Assembly: GCF_900187455.1 (NCBI RefSeq)
Contig: NZ_FYDX01000002.1
Span: 310,001-374,000 of the forward strand
DNA: 64,000 bases
Direction: 5' to 3'
Source: Pseudomonas sp. Irchel 3E13
GTDB taxonomy: Bacteria > Pseudomonadota > Gammaproteobacteria > Pseudomonadales > Pseudomonadaceae
Every line of letters begins with the position of its first letter. Within the stretch, counting starts at the first letter, position 1. Positions 46,137 to 55,937 of this stretch are shown here, one piece after another. A program made the translations under genes and the position numbers. The notes beneath the pieces were generated by a model. It had not been told where the DNA came from, made no database searches, and saw only the letters and a list, made by a program, of their open reading frames with translations.

Positions 46137-46932
46137 AAAAGCTTCGCTGGGCCTGCGCCTGGCGGCCTGGGGCGGGTTGGTGTTCCTGCACTTCCCGATC
46201 CTGATCATCTTCCTCTACGCCTTCAACACCGAGGACGCGGCGTTCAGCTTCCCGCCCCAGGGCCTGACCCTGAAGTGGTTCAGCGTGGCCTTCTCGCGGC
46301 CTGACGTGCTGGAGTCGATCAAGCTGTCGCTGCAAGTCGCCTGCCTCGCCACGCTGATCGCCCTGGTGCTCGGCACCCTGGCTTCGGCGGCGCTGTACCG
46401 GCGCAGCTTTTTCGGCAAGGAAGGCATCTCGCTGATGCTGATCCTGCCGATCGCCCTGCCCGGCATCATCACCGGTATCGCCCTGCTGTCGGCGTTCAAG
46501 AGCCTGGGCATCGAGCCTGGGATCTTCACCATCGTGGTCGGCCACGCGACCTTCTGCGTGGTGATCGTCTACAACAACGTCATCGCCCGCCTGCGCCGCA
46601 CCTCGCAAAGCCTGATCGAGGCCTCGATGGACCTCGGCGCCGACGGCTGGCAGACCTTCCGCTACATCATCCTGCCGAACCTCGGCTCGGCGCTGCTGGC
46701 GGGGGGCATGCTGGCGTTCGCCCTGTCGTTCGACGAAATCATCGTGACTACCTTCACCGCCGGGCACGAACGCACCCTGCCGATCTGGCTGCTCAACCAG
46801 CTCAGCCGGCCGCGTGACGTCCCCGTGACCAACGTGGTCGCCATGCTGGTGATGATGGTGACCATGCTGCCGATCCTTGGCGCCTACTACCTGACCCGCG
46901 GCGGCGAAAGCGTCGCCGGCAGTGGCAAATAA
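46126..46932 (+). CDS. ABC transporter permease, polyamine type (YdcV/PotC-like)
   Basis: A 268-residue partner permease with six helices. The N-terminus reads [19 protein letters not shown], and the coupling loop is [20 protein letters not shown]. The start lies inside the end of the upstream permease gene. It completes a binding protein, ATPase and two permease set. Confidence 0.94.
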   Translation: MHSEKASLGLRLAAWGGLVFLHFPILIIFLYAFNTEDAAFSFPPQGLTLKWFSVAFSRPDVLESIKLSLQVACLATLIALVLGTLASAALYRRSFFGKEGISLMLILPIALPGIITGIALLSAFKSLGIEPGIFTIVVGHATFCVVIVYNNVIARLRRTSQSLIEASMDLGADGWQTFRYIILPNLGSALLAGGMLAFALSFDEIIVTTFTAGHERTLPIWLLNQLSRPRDVPVTNVVAMLVMMVTMLPILGAYYLTRGGESVAGSGK

Positions 46933-46959
46933 CCCTGACTGCCTGACGAGGACTGAATC

Positions 46960-48384
46960 ATGCAAACCAAGCTGCTGATCAACGGCCAACTGGTGGCCGG
47001 CGAAGGACCGGGCCACGACGTGCTCAACCCGTCGCGGGGCACCACCCTGGTGACCATCAACGAGGCCACGCCGGCCCAGGTCGATGCCGCCGTGCGCGCC
47101 GCCGATCACGCCTTCGACGCCTGGTCGCAGACCGTGCCCAAGGACCGTTCGCTGCTGCTGCTGAAACTGGCCGACGCCATCGAAGCCAACGGCGAGGAAC
47201 TGGCGAAACTGGAATCGGACAACTGCGGCAAGCCCTACAGCGCCGCGCTGAACGACGAGATCCCGGCCATCGCCGACGTGTTCCGCTTCTTCGCCGGCGC
47301 CAGCCGCTGCCTCAACGGCTCGGCGGCGGGCGAGTACCTGCCGGGCCACACCTCGATGATCCGCCGCGACCCGGTCGGCGTGATCGCCTCCATCGCGCCG
47401 TGGAACTACCCGCTGATGATGGTCGCCTGGAAGATCGCCCCGGCCCTGGCCGCCGGCAACACCGTGGTGCTCAAACCGTCCGAGCAGACCCCGCTGACCG
47501 CCCTGCGCCTGGCGCAGATCGCCGCCGAGATCTTCCCGGCGGGTGTGCTCAATATCGTCTTCGGCAAGGGGCCGAGCGTCGGCGCGCCGCTGGTCAGCCA
47601 CCCGAAAGTGCGCATGGTCTCGCTGACCGGCTCCATCGCCACCGGCGCCAACATCATTTCCAGCACCGCCGACAGCGTGAAACGCATGCACATGGAACTG
47701 GGCGGCAAGGCCCCGGTGATCATCTTCGACGACGCCGATATCGACGCCGCCGTCGAAGGCATCCGCACCTTCGGCTTCTACAACGCCGGGCAGGATTGCA
47801 CCGCGGCGTGCCGCATCTACGCGCAGAGCGGCATCTACGAGCAGTTCGTGGAAAAACTCGGCAAGGCGGTTTCCAGCATCAAGTACGGCCTGCAGGACGA
47901 CCCGGACACCGAGCTTGGCCCGCTGATCACCGCGCAGCACCGCGACCGCGTGGCCGGCTTCGTCGAACGTGCCGTCGCCCAGCCGCATATCCGCCTGGTC
48001 ACGGGCGGCAAGGCGGTGCCTGGCGACGGTTTCTTCTTCGAGCCGACAGTGCTCGCCGATGCCCAGCAGGACGACGAGATCGTCCGCCGCGAAGTGTTCG
48101 GCCCGGTGGTCTCGGTGACCCGCTTCGACGACGAAGCGCAGGTGCTGGCGTGGGCCAACGATTCCGACTACGGCCTGGCCTCGTCGCTGTGGACCAACGA
48201 CACCGGCCGCGCCCACCGCGTCTCGGCGCGCCTGCAGTACGGCTGCACTTGGGTCAACACGCACTTCATGCTGGTCAGCGAAATGCCCCACGGCGGGCAG
48301 AAGCTTTCCGGCTACGGCAAGGACATGTCCATGTACGGCCTGGAGGATTACACCTGCATCCGTCACGTCATGTTCAAGCACTGA
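46960..48384 (+). CDS. Gamma-aminobutyraldehyde dehydrogenase (PatD-like), copy 2
   Basis: A 474-residue NAD-dependent aldehyde dehydrogenase with [31 protein letters not shown] and catalytic Cys in [15 protein letters not shown]. In E. coli the ydcSTUV transporter is followed directly by patD, and this copy holds that place. It should oxidise the 4-aminobutyraldehyde released by the spermidine dehydrogenase encoded 16 bases downstream. Copy 1 upstream may serve another aldehyde such as 3-aminopropanal. Confidence 0.92.
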   Translation: MQTKLLINGQLVAGEGPGHDVLNPSRGTTLVTINEATPAQVDAAVRAADHAFDAWSQTVPKDRSLLLLKLADAIEANGEELAKLESDNCGKPYSAALNDEIPAIADVFRFFAGASRCLNGSAAGEYLPGHTSMIRRDPVGVIASIAPWNYPLMMVAWKIAPALAAGNTVVLKPSEQTPLTALRLAQIAAEIFPAGVLNIVFGKGPSVGAPLVSHPKVRMVSLTGSIATGANIISSTADSVKRMHMELGGKAPVIIFDDADIDAAVEGIRTFGFYNAGQDCTAACRIYAQSGIYEQFVEKLGKAVSSIKYGLQDDPDTELGPLITAQHRDRVAGFVERAVAQPHIRLVTGGKAVPGDGFFFEPTVLADAQQDDEIVRREVFGPVVSVTRFDDEAQVLAWANDSDYGLASSLWTNDTGRAHRVSARLQYGCTWVNTHFMLVSEMPHGGQKLSGYGKDMSMYGLEDYTCIRHVMFKH

Positions 48385-48400
48385 TCGACAAGGACCTTGC

Positions 48401-50263
48401 ATGCAAATCACACGACGCGACTTTCTCAACGGCGTCGCCATCGGCATCGCGGCGGGGATGACCCCGCTGCAGATCCTCCAGGCCGCACCGGACGGACGCT
48501 ACTATCCGCCGACGCTGACCGGCCTGCGCGGCAGCCACGCGGGCGCCTTTGAAGTGGCGCACCAGATGGGTTGGGAAAAAAAGACGTTCGACACCGACAC
48601 CCTGCCCATCGCCGAACAGTACGACCTGGTGGTGGTCGGCGGTGGCCTCAGCGGCCTGTCGGCGGCCTGGTTCTATCGCCAGCGCCACCCGCAAGCGCGG
48701 ATTCTGGTGCTGGAGAACCACGACGACTTCGGCGGCCACGCCAAGCGCAACGAATTCAACGCCGGCGGCCAGATGATCATCGGCTATGGCGGCAGCGAAG
48801 CCTTCCAGTCGCCGAACCACCTCTACAGCAAGGAAGTGAACGGCCTGCTCAAGGCGCTGGGCGTGGACATCAAGCGCTTCGAAACCGCCTTCGACCGCAA
48901 CTTCTACCCGGACCTGAAGCTGTCTCGCGGGGTGTTCTTCGACAAGGAGACCTTCGGGGAAGACAAACTGGTGACCGGCGACCCGACGCCGATGGTCGCC
49001 GACGACATCGCCCCCGAGCGCCTCAATGCCCGCTCGATCCGCGATTTCATCAACGACTTCCCGATGCCGGAGGCCGACCGCAAGGCGCTGATCGACCTGC
49101 ACGAAGCGCCGCGGGACTACCTGGCCGGCAAGAGCAAGGACGAGAAAACCGCGCACCTGGAACGCACCAGCTACCGCGACTTCCTGCTCAAGGACGTGGG
49201 CCTGTCGCCGACGGCGGTGGCCTATTTCCAGGGCCGCACCAATGACTTCATGGCCCTGAGCATCGATGCCGTGGCCGCCGCCGACGCCTACAACGTCGGC
49301 TTCCCGGGCTTCGCCGCCATGCAACTCGACCCCATCAGCGAAGAAGCCCGGGCGGAAATGGAAGAGCCGTACATCTATCACTTCCCCGACGGCAACGCCT
49401 CGGTCGCCCGGCTGCTGGTGCGCAGCCTGATTCCACAGGTAGCGCCGGGCAAGGACATGGAAGACATCGTCCTGGCGAAGTTCGACTACGGCCAACTGGA
49501 CCAGGCCGCGCACCCGGTGCGCATCCGCCTGAACAGCACGGCGGTGAGCGTGCGCAACGTCGATGGCGGGGTGAACATCGGCTACAGCCGTGGCGGACAA
49601 CTGACACAGGTGCGCGGCAAACACTGCGTGCTGGCCTGCTACAACATGATGATCCCGTACCTGCTGCGCGACCTGCCGGCCGAACAGGCCAATGCGCTGA
49701 GCCAGAACGTCAAGTTCCCGCTGGTGTACACCAAGGTCGTGGTGCGCAACTGGCAGGCGTTCCAGAAACTTGGCGTGCACGAAATCTACGCCGCGACCCA
49801 GCCTTACAGCCGGATCAAGCTGGACTACCCGGTGAGCATGGGCGGCTACGAGCACCCGCGGGATCCGAACAAACCGATCGGCTTGCACCTGGTCTACGTC
49901 CCGACCACGCCTAACGCCGGCATGAACGCCCGCGACCAGGCGCGGACCGGGCGGGCAAAACTTTACGCACAAAGTTTCGATCAGCTTGAGGCACAGTTGC
50001 GGGAGCAGCTACAGCGGATGCTCGGCCCCGGTGGCTTTGATCACCAGAAAGATATTCTGGCGATCACCGTCAACCGCTGGTCCCACGGCTATGCGTGCTT
50101 CACCAACAGCCTGTACGACGACGCCGGACAGACTGAAAAGTGGATGGAACAAGCGAAGAAACCGCTGGGCAACGTCACCATCGCCAACTCGGATGCGGCG
50201 TGGAGCGCTTACGCGCATGCGGCGATTGATGAGGCGTGGCGGGCAGTTGGGGAGTTGGGTTGA
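48401..50263 (+). CDS. spdH: Spermidine dehydrogenase, Tat-exported flavoprotein
   Basis: A 620-residue FAD enzyme, the same length as P. aeruginosa SpdH (PA3713). A twin-arginine signal (ITRRDFLNGVAIGIAAG) indicates folded export to the periplasm. The FAD motif is LVVVGGGLSGLSAAWFYRQ. SpdH cleaves spermidine to 1,3-diaminopropane and 4-aminobutyraldehyde, linking it to the dehydrogenases and transporter upstream. It is the last gene of the module, followed by a REP. Confidence 0.93.
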   Translation: MQITRRDFLNGVAIGIAAGMTPLQILQAAPDGRYYPPTLTGLRGSHAGAFEVAHQMGWEKKTFDTDTLPIAEQYDLVVVGGGLSGLSAAWFYRQRHPQARILVLENHDDFGGHAKRNEFNAGGQMIIGYGGSEAFQSPNHLYSKEVNGLLKALGVDIKRFETAFDRNFYPDLKLSRGVFFDKETFGEDKLVTGDPTPMVADDIAPERLNARSIRDFINDFPMPEADRKALIDLHEAPRDYLAGKSKDEKTAHLERTSYRDFLLKDVGLSPTAVAYFQGRTNDFMALSIDAVAAADAYNVGFPGFAAMQLDPISEEARAEMEEPYIYHFPDGNASVARLLVRSLIPQVAPGKDMEDIVLAKFDYGQLDQAAHPVRIRLNSTAVSVRNVDGGVNIGYSRGGQLTQVRGKHCVLACYNMMIPYLLRDLPAEQANALSQNVKFPLVYTKVVVRNWQAFQKLGVHEIYAATQPYSRIKLDYPVSMGGYEHPRDPNKPIGLHLVYVPTTPNAGMNARDQARTGRAKLYAQSFDQLEAQLREQLQRMLGPGGFDHQKDILAITVNRWSHGYACFTNSLYDDAGQTEKWMEQAKKPLGNVTIANSDAAWSAYAHAAIDEAWRAVGELG

Positions 50264-50284
50264 ACCGTGGTTTGACGCAGAACC

Positions 50285-50327
50285 TGTAGGAGCGGCTGTT
50301 AGCCGCGAAGGGCCGCCCAGCGGCCCC
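50285..50327. repeat. REP-variant element plus adjoining hairpin
   Basis: TGTAGGAGCGGCTGTTAGCC... is a divergent REP unit (core GCGGC-TGTTA-GCCGC), followed immediately by GGGCCGC-CCA-GCGGCCC. It lies just after spdH and may stabilise or terminate that transcript. Confidence 0.7.
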
Positions 50328-50422
50328 AAACCCATCCAGCACAGGGTGGCTGTCTTATTCAAAGAAGCCGGCTACAACACCCTCCACCCTCTCCTACGCC
50401 CGGAAGATTGAGCAAAATCGAC

Positions 50423-50443
50423 TGGTATCATAGTTTGATACCA
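50423..50443. promoter_or_regulatory. hicAB operator palindrome
   Basis: TGGTATCA-tagtt-TGATACCA, perfect 8-bp arms whose last A is the first base of the hicA start codon. The HicB antitoxin carries a C-terminal DNA-binding region and should bind here to repress the operon. Confidence 0.75.
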
Positions 50444-50697
50444 TGAATAATCATCAACGCAGCACCTTGAAGTTGATCTTCAGCAAACCGCTACCCAAGA
50501 GCCTTGAAGGGTCCCGTATCGAGTCACTGCTCAACAGTGTCGGAGCTGCGGTGATCGAAGGCAGTGGCTCCAGGGTTCGTTTTGATCTCAATGGAGTGAT
50601 CGCGACCTTTCATCGCCCTCACCCCGACAAACATGCCAAGCCCTACCAGGTTCGCGATGCGCGCCTGTTTCTGGAGCAGGCAGGAGTGACCCCATGA
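50443..50697 (+). CDS. hicA: HicA-family toxin
   Basis: An 84-residue HicA-type mRNA-interferase fold (IESLLNSVGAAVIEGSGSRVRF ... HRPHPDKHAKPYQVRDARLFLEQAGV, quoted in parts). The usual catalytic histidine of GSxH is Ser here (EGSGSRVRF), a feature I recall in this longer HicA subfamily. No Shine-Dalgarno is visible because the operator palindrome abuts the ATG, so translation may be leaderless or weak. Codon use is less GC-rich than the neighbours, hinting at transfer. It overlaps hicB by four bases. Confidence 0.88.
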   Translation: MNNHQRSTLKLIFSKPLPKSLEGSRIESLLNSVGAAVIEGSGSRVRFDLNGVIATFHRPHPDKHAKPYQVRDARLFLEQAGVTP

Positions 50698-51026
50698 ACG
50701 TAATGACCTACAAGGGATATTCCGCTCGAATCGAGTACAGCGATGAAGACCAACTGCTGGTCGGTCATGTAGCAGGTATTCGCGATGTGATTGGCTTCCA
50801 TGGCGAATCCGTCTCGGAGTTGCGCACTGCTTTCGAGGAGGCGGTGGATGATTATCTGCAAACCTGCGCCCGGTTGGGGCGCGAGCCGCAGAAAACCTAT
50901 TCCGGAAAACTGAGCCTGCGCCTTGAACCGGAACTACATGCCAGCGTGGCCGCTAAAGCCGAGCTGGAACAAAAAAGCATCAATCAATGGGTCAATGATG
51001 TGCTGAATCAAGCAGCCCACGCCTGA
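50694..51026 (+). CDS. hicB: HicB-family antitoxin
   Basis: A 110-residue antitoxin. The N-terminal HicB fold (YKGYSARIEYSDEDQLLVGH, then IGFHGESVSELRTAFEEAVD) neutralises HicA. The C-terminal part (LSLRLEPELHASVAAKAEL, then SINQWVNDVLNQA) is a ribbon-helix-helix DNA-binding domain. Toxin-first order with ATGA overlap is typical of hicAB. It probably autoregulates through the palindrome at 50423. Confidence 0.92.
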   Translation: MNVMTYKGYSARIEYSDEDQLLVGHVAGIRDVIGFHGESVSELRTAFEEAVDDYLQTCARLGREPQKTYSGKLSLRLEPELHASVAAKAELEQKSINQWVNDVLNQAAHA

Positions 51027-51030
51027 AAGC

Positions 51031-51052
51031 GGGCAGATCGTGCGATCTGCCC
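51031..51052. terminator. Bidirectional hairpin between hicB and the reductase gene
   Basis: GGGCAGATCG-tg-CGATCTGCCC, a perfect 10-bp stem in the 36-base gap between convergent genes. No T-run, so termination efficiency is uncertain. Confidence 0.6.
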
Positions 51053-51062
51053 CCCAACATGT

Positions 51063-52169
51063 TCAATCCCTCAAATCCGACTCATGAATCGGCTGGTCCC
51101 GACTGGTCGCCCGCTGGTACTGCGCCGGCCAGGTCGCTTTGTTGCCACCCAAATCGTCGTCCGCATGCAGCGGCCAGTACGGATCACGCAGCAGCTCGCG
51201 GGCGAGGAAGATCAGGTCGGCCTGGCCGGTGCGCAGGATATGCTCGGCCTGGGCCGGCTCGGTGATCATGCCGACGGTGCCGGTGGCGATCTCCGACTCT
51301 TTGCGCACCCGCTCGGCAAAGCGGGTCTGGTAGCCAGGGCCGGTGGGAATCTCGGCGTTCATCGAGGTGCCGCCGGAGGACACGTCGATCAGGTCCACGC
51401 CCAACGCCCTGAGGCGTCTGGCCAGTTCGACGGTTTCGTCCGGGTTCCAGCCATCCTCCACCCAGTCGGTCGCCGACACCCGCACGAACAGCGGCAGGGA
51501 GTCCGGCCAGACCTCGCGCACCGCCTCGGTGACTTGCAGGGTCAGGCGGATGCGGTTGTCGAAGCAACTGCCATAGCTGTCACGCCGCTGGTTGCTCAAC
51601 GGCGACAGAAACTGGTGCAGCAGATAACCGTGGGCCGCGTGGATTTCCACCACCTTGAACCCCGCCACCAACGCCCTTTTTGCCGCAGCGACGAAGGCAT
51701 CGATAACGTCACGGATCTGCGATTCGCTGAGTTCGGTGGGCGGCGTGTGTTGCGGGTCGAAGGCGATTTTTGACGGTCCCACCGGGATCCAGCCGCCGTC
51801 TTCCGGCTTGACGCTGCCATGCTTGCCCAGCCACGGCCGATGGGTGCTGGCCTTGCGCCCGGCATGGGCCAACTGGATACCCGGCACGGCGCCTTGAGCG
51901 GTGATGAAACGAGTGATTCGCTGTAGCGCCGGGATCTGCGCGTCGTCCCACAGGCCCAGGTCCTGGGCGGTGATGCGACCGTCGGCGGTAACCGCCACGG
52001 CTTCGGTGATCACCAGGCCGGCGCCACCGACCGCCCGACTGCCGAGGTGCACCAGGTGCCAGTCGTTGGCGAGGCCATCGACGCTGGAATACTGGCACAT
52101 GGGGGAAACGGCGATGCGGTTAGGCAGGGTCAACTGACGCAGGGTGTATGGCTCAAGCAACAGGCTCAT
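51063..52169 (-). CDS. NADH:flavin oxidoreductase, old yellow enzyme (XenA/YqjM type)
   Basis: A 368-residue FMN ene-reductase with a TIM-barrel fold. Signatures include SPMCQYSS (the FMN-tuning Cys of the YqjM/XenA class), QLAHAGRKAS (substrate-binding His with HAAHGYLLHQF), RVSATDWVEDG and DLIFLARELLRDPYWPL. It reduces activated alkenes, nitro compounds or xenobiotics with NAD(P)H. Gene context gives no specific substrate. Confidence 0.93.
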   Translation of the reverse strand: MSLLLEPYTLRQLTLPNRIAVSPMCQYSSVDGLANDWHLVHLGSRAVGGAGLVITEAVAVTADGRITAQDLGLWDDAQIPALQRITRFITAQGAVPGIQLAHAGRKASTHRPWLGKHGSVKPEDGGWIPVGPSKIAFDPQHTPPTELSESQIRDVIDAFVAAAKRALVAGFKVVEIHAAHGYLLHQFLSPLSNQRRDSYGSCFDNRIRLTLQVTEAVREVWPDSLPLFVRVSATDWVEDGWNPDETVELARRLRALGVDLIDVSSGGTSMNAEIPTGPGYQTRFAERVRKESEIATGTVGMITEPAQAEHILRTGQADLIFLARELLRDPYWPLHADDDLGGNKATWPAQYQRATSRDQPIHESDLRD

Positions 52170-52288
52170 GAGGGCACCTCTCCATGACTCCGAATGGTAG
52201 GCCGAACCGAGCGCTCATTCTTCCCTGCGGCTCAGTGCCGGTCCTACTGAGCCTAGACCAGTTTCCTACCCTCGGGTCAGCGGACCGA

Positions 52289-53998
52289 TCAGCGCGGCTC
52301 CATGTGCGCGATCATCAACTGCACGCTTTCCTGGCCGCGGAACTCGTTGACGTCGAGCTTGTAGGCCAGTTCCACCCAGCGCACGGTGGGGTTCGGCCAG
52401 ACTTCGCGGTCGACACTGAAGGCAATACCGTCCAGCCTGACCGCACCGCATTCGCTCTTGAGCACCACCTTCAGGTGCCGCTCGCCCACCACCCGCTGCT
52501 CCACCAACTGGAACACGCCGTGGAACAACGGCTCGGGGAAATGCTGACCCCACGGCCCGGCATGACGCAGGGCACGGGCCAGTTCGAGGTGGAATTCCTC
52601 GACCGCCAGGGTGCCGTCGGACAGCAACCGGCCGGTCAGGTCTTCTTCGCGCAACTGGCGGCGGACTTCCTCATCGAAGGCTTCGGCGAACGCCGGGAAG
52701 TTATCCGCCGGCAACGACAGGCCCGCCGCCATGGCGTGGCCGCCGAATTTGCTGATGAGCTGCGGATGACGCGCCGCCACGGCGTCCAGCGCGTCGCGAA
52801 TATGAAAGCCCGGCACCGACCGCGCCGAGCCCTTGAGCATGCCTTCGCCAGCATCGGCAAAGGCGATGGTCGGACGGTGATAGCGCTCTTTCATCCGCGA
52901 AGCGAGGATACCGATCACGCCCTGGTGCCAATCGGCTTCGAACAGGCACAGGCCGAACGGCATGGATTCCACCGGCAGGTCCTTGAGCTGGGCCAGGGCT
53001 TCGCGCTGCATGCCCTGCTCGATGGACTTGCGGTCCTGGTTCAGTTCGTCCAGTTGCGCAGCCATGTCCCGCGCCAGTTGCGGGTCTTCGCTGAGCAGGC
53101 ATTCGATGCCCAGGCTCATGTCATCCAGGCGTCCGGCGGCGTTGAGGCGCGGGCCGATGATAAAGCCGAGGTCGGTGGAGGTGATGCGCTGGTGATCGCG
53201 GCGCGCCACCTCCAGAATCGCCTTGAGTCCGGGGCGAGCGCGACCGGCGCGAATCCGCTCCAGGCCCTGGTGCACCAGGATGCGGTTGTTGGCGTCCAGC
53301 GGCACCACGTCGGCCACACTGCCCAGGGCCACCAGATCCAGCAGTTCGCCGAGGTTGGGTTGCGGTTTGTCCTGGAAGTGGCCAAGGCTGCGCAGTTGCG
53401 CGCGCAATGCCAGCAGCACATAGAAGATCACCCCGACGCCGGCCAACGACTTGCTCGGGAACTCGCACCCCGGCTGGTTCGGGTTGACGATCGCATCGGC
53501 CTGGGGCAATTCGCTGCCGGGCAGGTGGTGGTCGGTGACCAGCACTTTCAGCCCCGCCGCCCGCGCCGCCGCCACGCCTTCGACGCTGGAAATGCCGTTA
53601 TCCACGGTGACCAGCAGGTCGGGCGAGCGCTGCAGAGCCACCGCGACGATTTCCGGCGTCAGGCCGTAGCCGTATTCGAAGCGGTTGGGCACCAGATAGT
53701 CGACATGGGCCGCGCCCAGCAGACGCAGGCCGAGCACGCCAACCGTGCTGGCGGTGGCGCCATCGGCATCGAAGTCGCCGACAATGAGGATGCGCTGGCG
53801 CTTGGCCAGGGCTTCCAGCAGCAGGTCCACCGCGGCATCGATGCCCTTGAGCATCTGGTACGGCAGCAGCCGGCCCAGGCTCTTGTCCAGCTCTTCCGCG
53901 CTCTGCACGCCACGGGCGGCGTACAGGCGGGTCAGCAGGGGTGGCAGGTCGCCAAGAAACGGCAGGGTGGACGGCAGTGAACGCGGCTCGATACGCAT
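52289..53998 (-). CDS. recJ: Single-stranded-DNA-specific exonuclease RecJ
   Basis: A 569-residue 5'-3' exonuclease acting in recombination and mismatch repair. DHH phosphoesterase motifs are in order: LIVGDFDADGATAS, LLVTVDNGISSVEG and LVTDHHLPGSELPQADAIVN; the DHHA1 domain follows with GGHAMAAGLSL. Length is normal. It lies 45 bases after yaeQ, and the pair recurs in other pseudomonads. Confidence 0.96.
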   Translation of the reverse strand: MRIEPRSLPSTLPFLGDLPPLLTRLYAARGVQSAEELDKSLGRLLPYQMLKGIDAAVDLLLEALAKRQRILIVGDFDADGATASTVGVLGLRLLGAAHVDYLVPNRFEYGYGLTPEIVAVALQRSPDLLVTVDNGISSVEGVAAARAAGLKVLVTDHHLPGSELPQADAIVNPNQPGCEFPSKSLAGVGVIFYVLLALRAQLRSLGHFQDKPQPNLGELLDLVALGSVADVVPLDANNRILVHQGLERIRAGRARPGLKAILEVARRDHQRITSTDLGFIIGPRLNAAGRLDDMSLGIECLLSEDPQLARDMAAQLDELNQDRKSIEQGMQREALAQLKDLPVESMPFGLCLFEADWHQGVIGILASRMKERYHRPTIAFADAGEGMLKGSARSVPGFHIRDALDAVAARHPQLISKFGGHAMAAGLSLPADNFPAFAEAFDEEVRRQLREEDLTGRLLSDGTLAVEEFHLELARALRHAGPWGQHFPEPLFHGVFQLVEQRVVGERHLKVVLKSECGAVRLDGIAFSVDREVWPNPTVRWVELAYKLDVNEFRGQESVQLMIAHMEPR

Positions 53999-54043
53999 GG
54001 GACGGCTTTGGCTTCCATGAAAAACAAAAAAACGGACGGCGGC

Positions 54044-54586
54044 TTAGCCGCGATCACCCAGCAACCACTCCAACTGGACTTCATGCTGACCACGGTCGTC
54101 GGTGACGAAGATCGTCCCTTCGCTGATCATCACGTCCCACTTGATAGCGCGCGGCATGTTGGTAGACAGGGTTTCCAGCACCTCTTGCGGCACCGCGGCG
54201 ATATTGACGTTCTTCAGGCCCTTGACCGCATCGACTACCTTGCCGGTCCACACACGCAGGCTGCCGTAAGCCAGCAGGCTGGTGCGCTCGGTGCGGCGCG
54301 AGCACCAGGTCAGGCGATCGGCGTCCGGCTGGCCGACTTCGATCCAGTGCAGAACGCGGTCATCCAGGCTCTTTTCCCACAGCGCAGGCTCATCGACGTC
54401 CGACAGACCACGCCCGAACGACAACTGCTCGTTGTACCAGAAGGCGTAGGCCAGCAGCCGCACGGCCATGCGCTCTTCGGTTTCCGAAGGGTGGCGGGCG
54501 ATGGTCTGCTTGACGCTTTCGTACACGCCGCGGTCGAGGTCAGTGAGGTTCAGTTCGAATTTGTAGGTGGTGGACGGCTGGGCCAT
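54044..54586 (-). CDS. yaeQ: YaeQ family protein
   Basis: A 180-residue YaeQ protein of the PD-(D/E)XK nuclease-like fold. Typical segments are STTYKFELNLTDLDRGVYE, RLLAYAFWYNEQLSFGRGL and DVDEPALWEKSLDDRVLHWIE, quoted in parts. Cellular function remains unclear despite an early proposed link to RfaH. It is the first gene of a recJ transcript on this strand. Confidence 0.93.
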   Translation of the reverse strand: MAQPSTTYKFELNLTDLDRGVYESVKQTIARHPSETEERMAVRLLAYAFWYNEQLSFGRGLSDVDEPALWEKSLDDRVLHWIEVGQPDADRLTWCSRRTERTSLLAYGSLRVWTGKVVDAVKGLKNVNIAAVPQEVLETLSTNMPRAIKWDVMISEGTIFVTDDRGQHEVQLEWLLGDRG

Positions 54587-54737
54587 GGGGCGGGCTTCTG
54601 ATAACGGGGAAAGTCGCCCAGTCTACCCGATGCGACGGCTATCAACTAAGCGAACCCACAATCATGAGCTACAACAGTATCTGAGCCTTTCGCCCTGTGA
54701 TAAAAACGAGCGCCTTGCCCACCGCCACGGATGTCTT

Positions 54738-55937
54738 ATGTCGCTGCCCAGCAAACCTCTTGCCGGCCTCAAGGTCGTCGAACTCGGAACCCTGATTGCC
54801 GGACCGTTCGCCTCGCGGATCTGTGCCGAATTCGGCGCCCAGGTGGTCAAGGTCGAGTCACCCGACGGCGGCGACCCGCTGCGCAAGTGGCGCAAGCTCT
54901 ACGAGGGCACCTCGCTGTGGTGGTTCGTCCAGGCGCGCAACAAGCAGTCGCTGACCCTCAACCTCAAGCATCCCGACGGCCTGGCGATCCTCAAGCGCCT
55001 GCTGGCCGATGCCGACATCCTCATCGAGAACTTCCGCCCCGGCGTGCTGGAAAAGCTCGGCCTGGGCTGGGACGTGCTCAAGGCGCTGAACCCGAAACTG
55101 GTGATGGTGCGCCTGTCCGGCTTCGGCCAGACCGGGCCGATGAAAGACCAGCCGGGCTTCGGCGCGGTAGGCGAATCCATGGGCGGGCTGCGCTACATCA
55201 CCGGCTTCGAAGACCGCCCGCCCGTGCGCACCGGGATTTCCATCGGTGATTCCATTGCCGCCCTGTGGGGTGTGATCGGCGCGCTCATGGCGCTGCGCCA
55301 CCGCGAGGTGAACGGTGGCGAAGGCCAAGTGGTGGACGTGGCGCTGTACGAAGCGATCTTCGCCATGATGGAAAGCATGGTCCCGGAATTCGACGTGTTC
55401 GGTTTCATCCGCGAGCGCACCGGCAACATCATGCCCGGCATCACGCCCTCTTCCATCCACACCAGCGCCGACGGCAAGCACGTGCAGATCGGCGCCAACG
55501 GCGACGCCATCTTCAAGCGCTTCATGCTGGCGATCGGTCGCCCCGACCTCGCCGACGACCCGACCCTGGCCAGCAACGACGGCCGCGACCTTCGCCGCGA
55601 CGAGCTGTATGGCGTGATCGACCGCTGGGCCAACAGCGTGCCGCTGGACACCCTGATGCAGACACTCACCACCGCCGAAGTGCCGGCCAGCCGCATCTAT
55701 TCCGCCGAAGACATGTTCAGCGACCCGCAATACCTCGCCCGCGAGATGTTCCTCCAGGCCAAGCTCCCGGACGGCAAGCCGTTCAAGATGCCCGGCATCG
55801 TGCCCAAGCTCTCCGACACGCCGGGCTCCACCGAATGGGTCGGACCCAAACTCGGCGAACACACCGAACAGGTGCTGGGTGACCTGGGCTACACCGCAGC
55901 GGCCATCGCCAATCTTCGTGAACAGGGTGCCATCTGA
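54738..55937 (+). CDS. CaiB/BaiF-family CoA transferase
   Basis: A 399-residue family III CoA transferase moving CoA between carboxylic acids. It starts with PLAGLKVVELGTLIAGPFAS and carries ENFRPGVLEKLGLG, RLSGFGQTGPM and GISIGDSIAALWGV, where the catalytic Asp region lies. I chose ATG 54738; an earlier frame from 54567 runs through the yaeQ promoter. No dehydrogenase or lyase partner is adjacent, so the acid substrate is unknown. The following exported-protein gene overlaps its stop. Confidence 0.9.
   Translation: MSLPSKPLAGLKVVELGTLIAGPFASRICAEFGAQVVKVESPDGGDPLRKWRKLYEGTSLWWFVQARNKQSLTLNLKHPDGLAILKRLLADADILIENFRPGVLEKLGLGWDVLKALNPKLVMVRLSGFGQTGPMKDQPGFGAVGESMGGLRYITGFEDRPPVRTGISIGDSIAALWGVIGALMALRHREVNGGEGQVVDVALYEAIFAMMESMVPEFDVFGFIRERTGNIMPGITPSSIHTSADGKHVQIGANGDAIFKRFMLAIGRPDLADDPTLASNDGRDLRRDELYGVIDRWANSVPLDTLMQTLTTAEVPASRIYSAEDMFSDPQYLAREMFLQAKLPDGKPFKMPGIVPKLSDTPGSTEWVGPKLGEHTEQVLGDLGYTAAAIANLREQGAI

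Noticed and set aside
46105..48447. A 780-codon open frame on the minus strand opposite the second permease and PatD-like gene
   Set aside because: Antisense shadow of GC-rich genes: His/Arg/Gly/Ala/Val-rich with no domain pattern, while the plus strand has clear permease and dehydrogenase motifs.
50411..50986. Plus-strand frame 49986-50411 as a gene after spdH
   Set aside because: It overlaps the spdH C-terminus and the REP element and has no coding signature.
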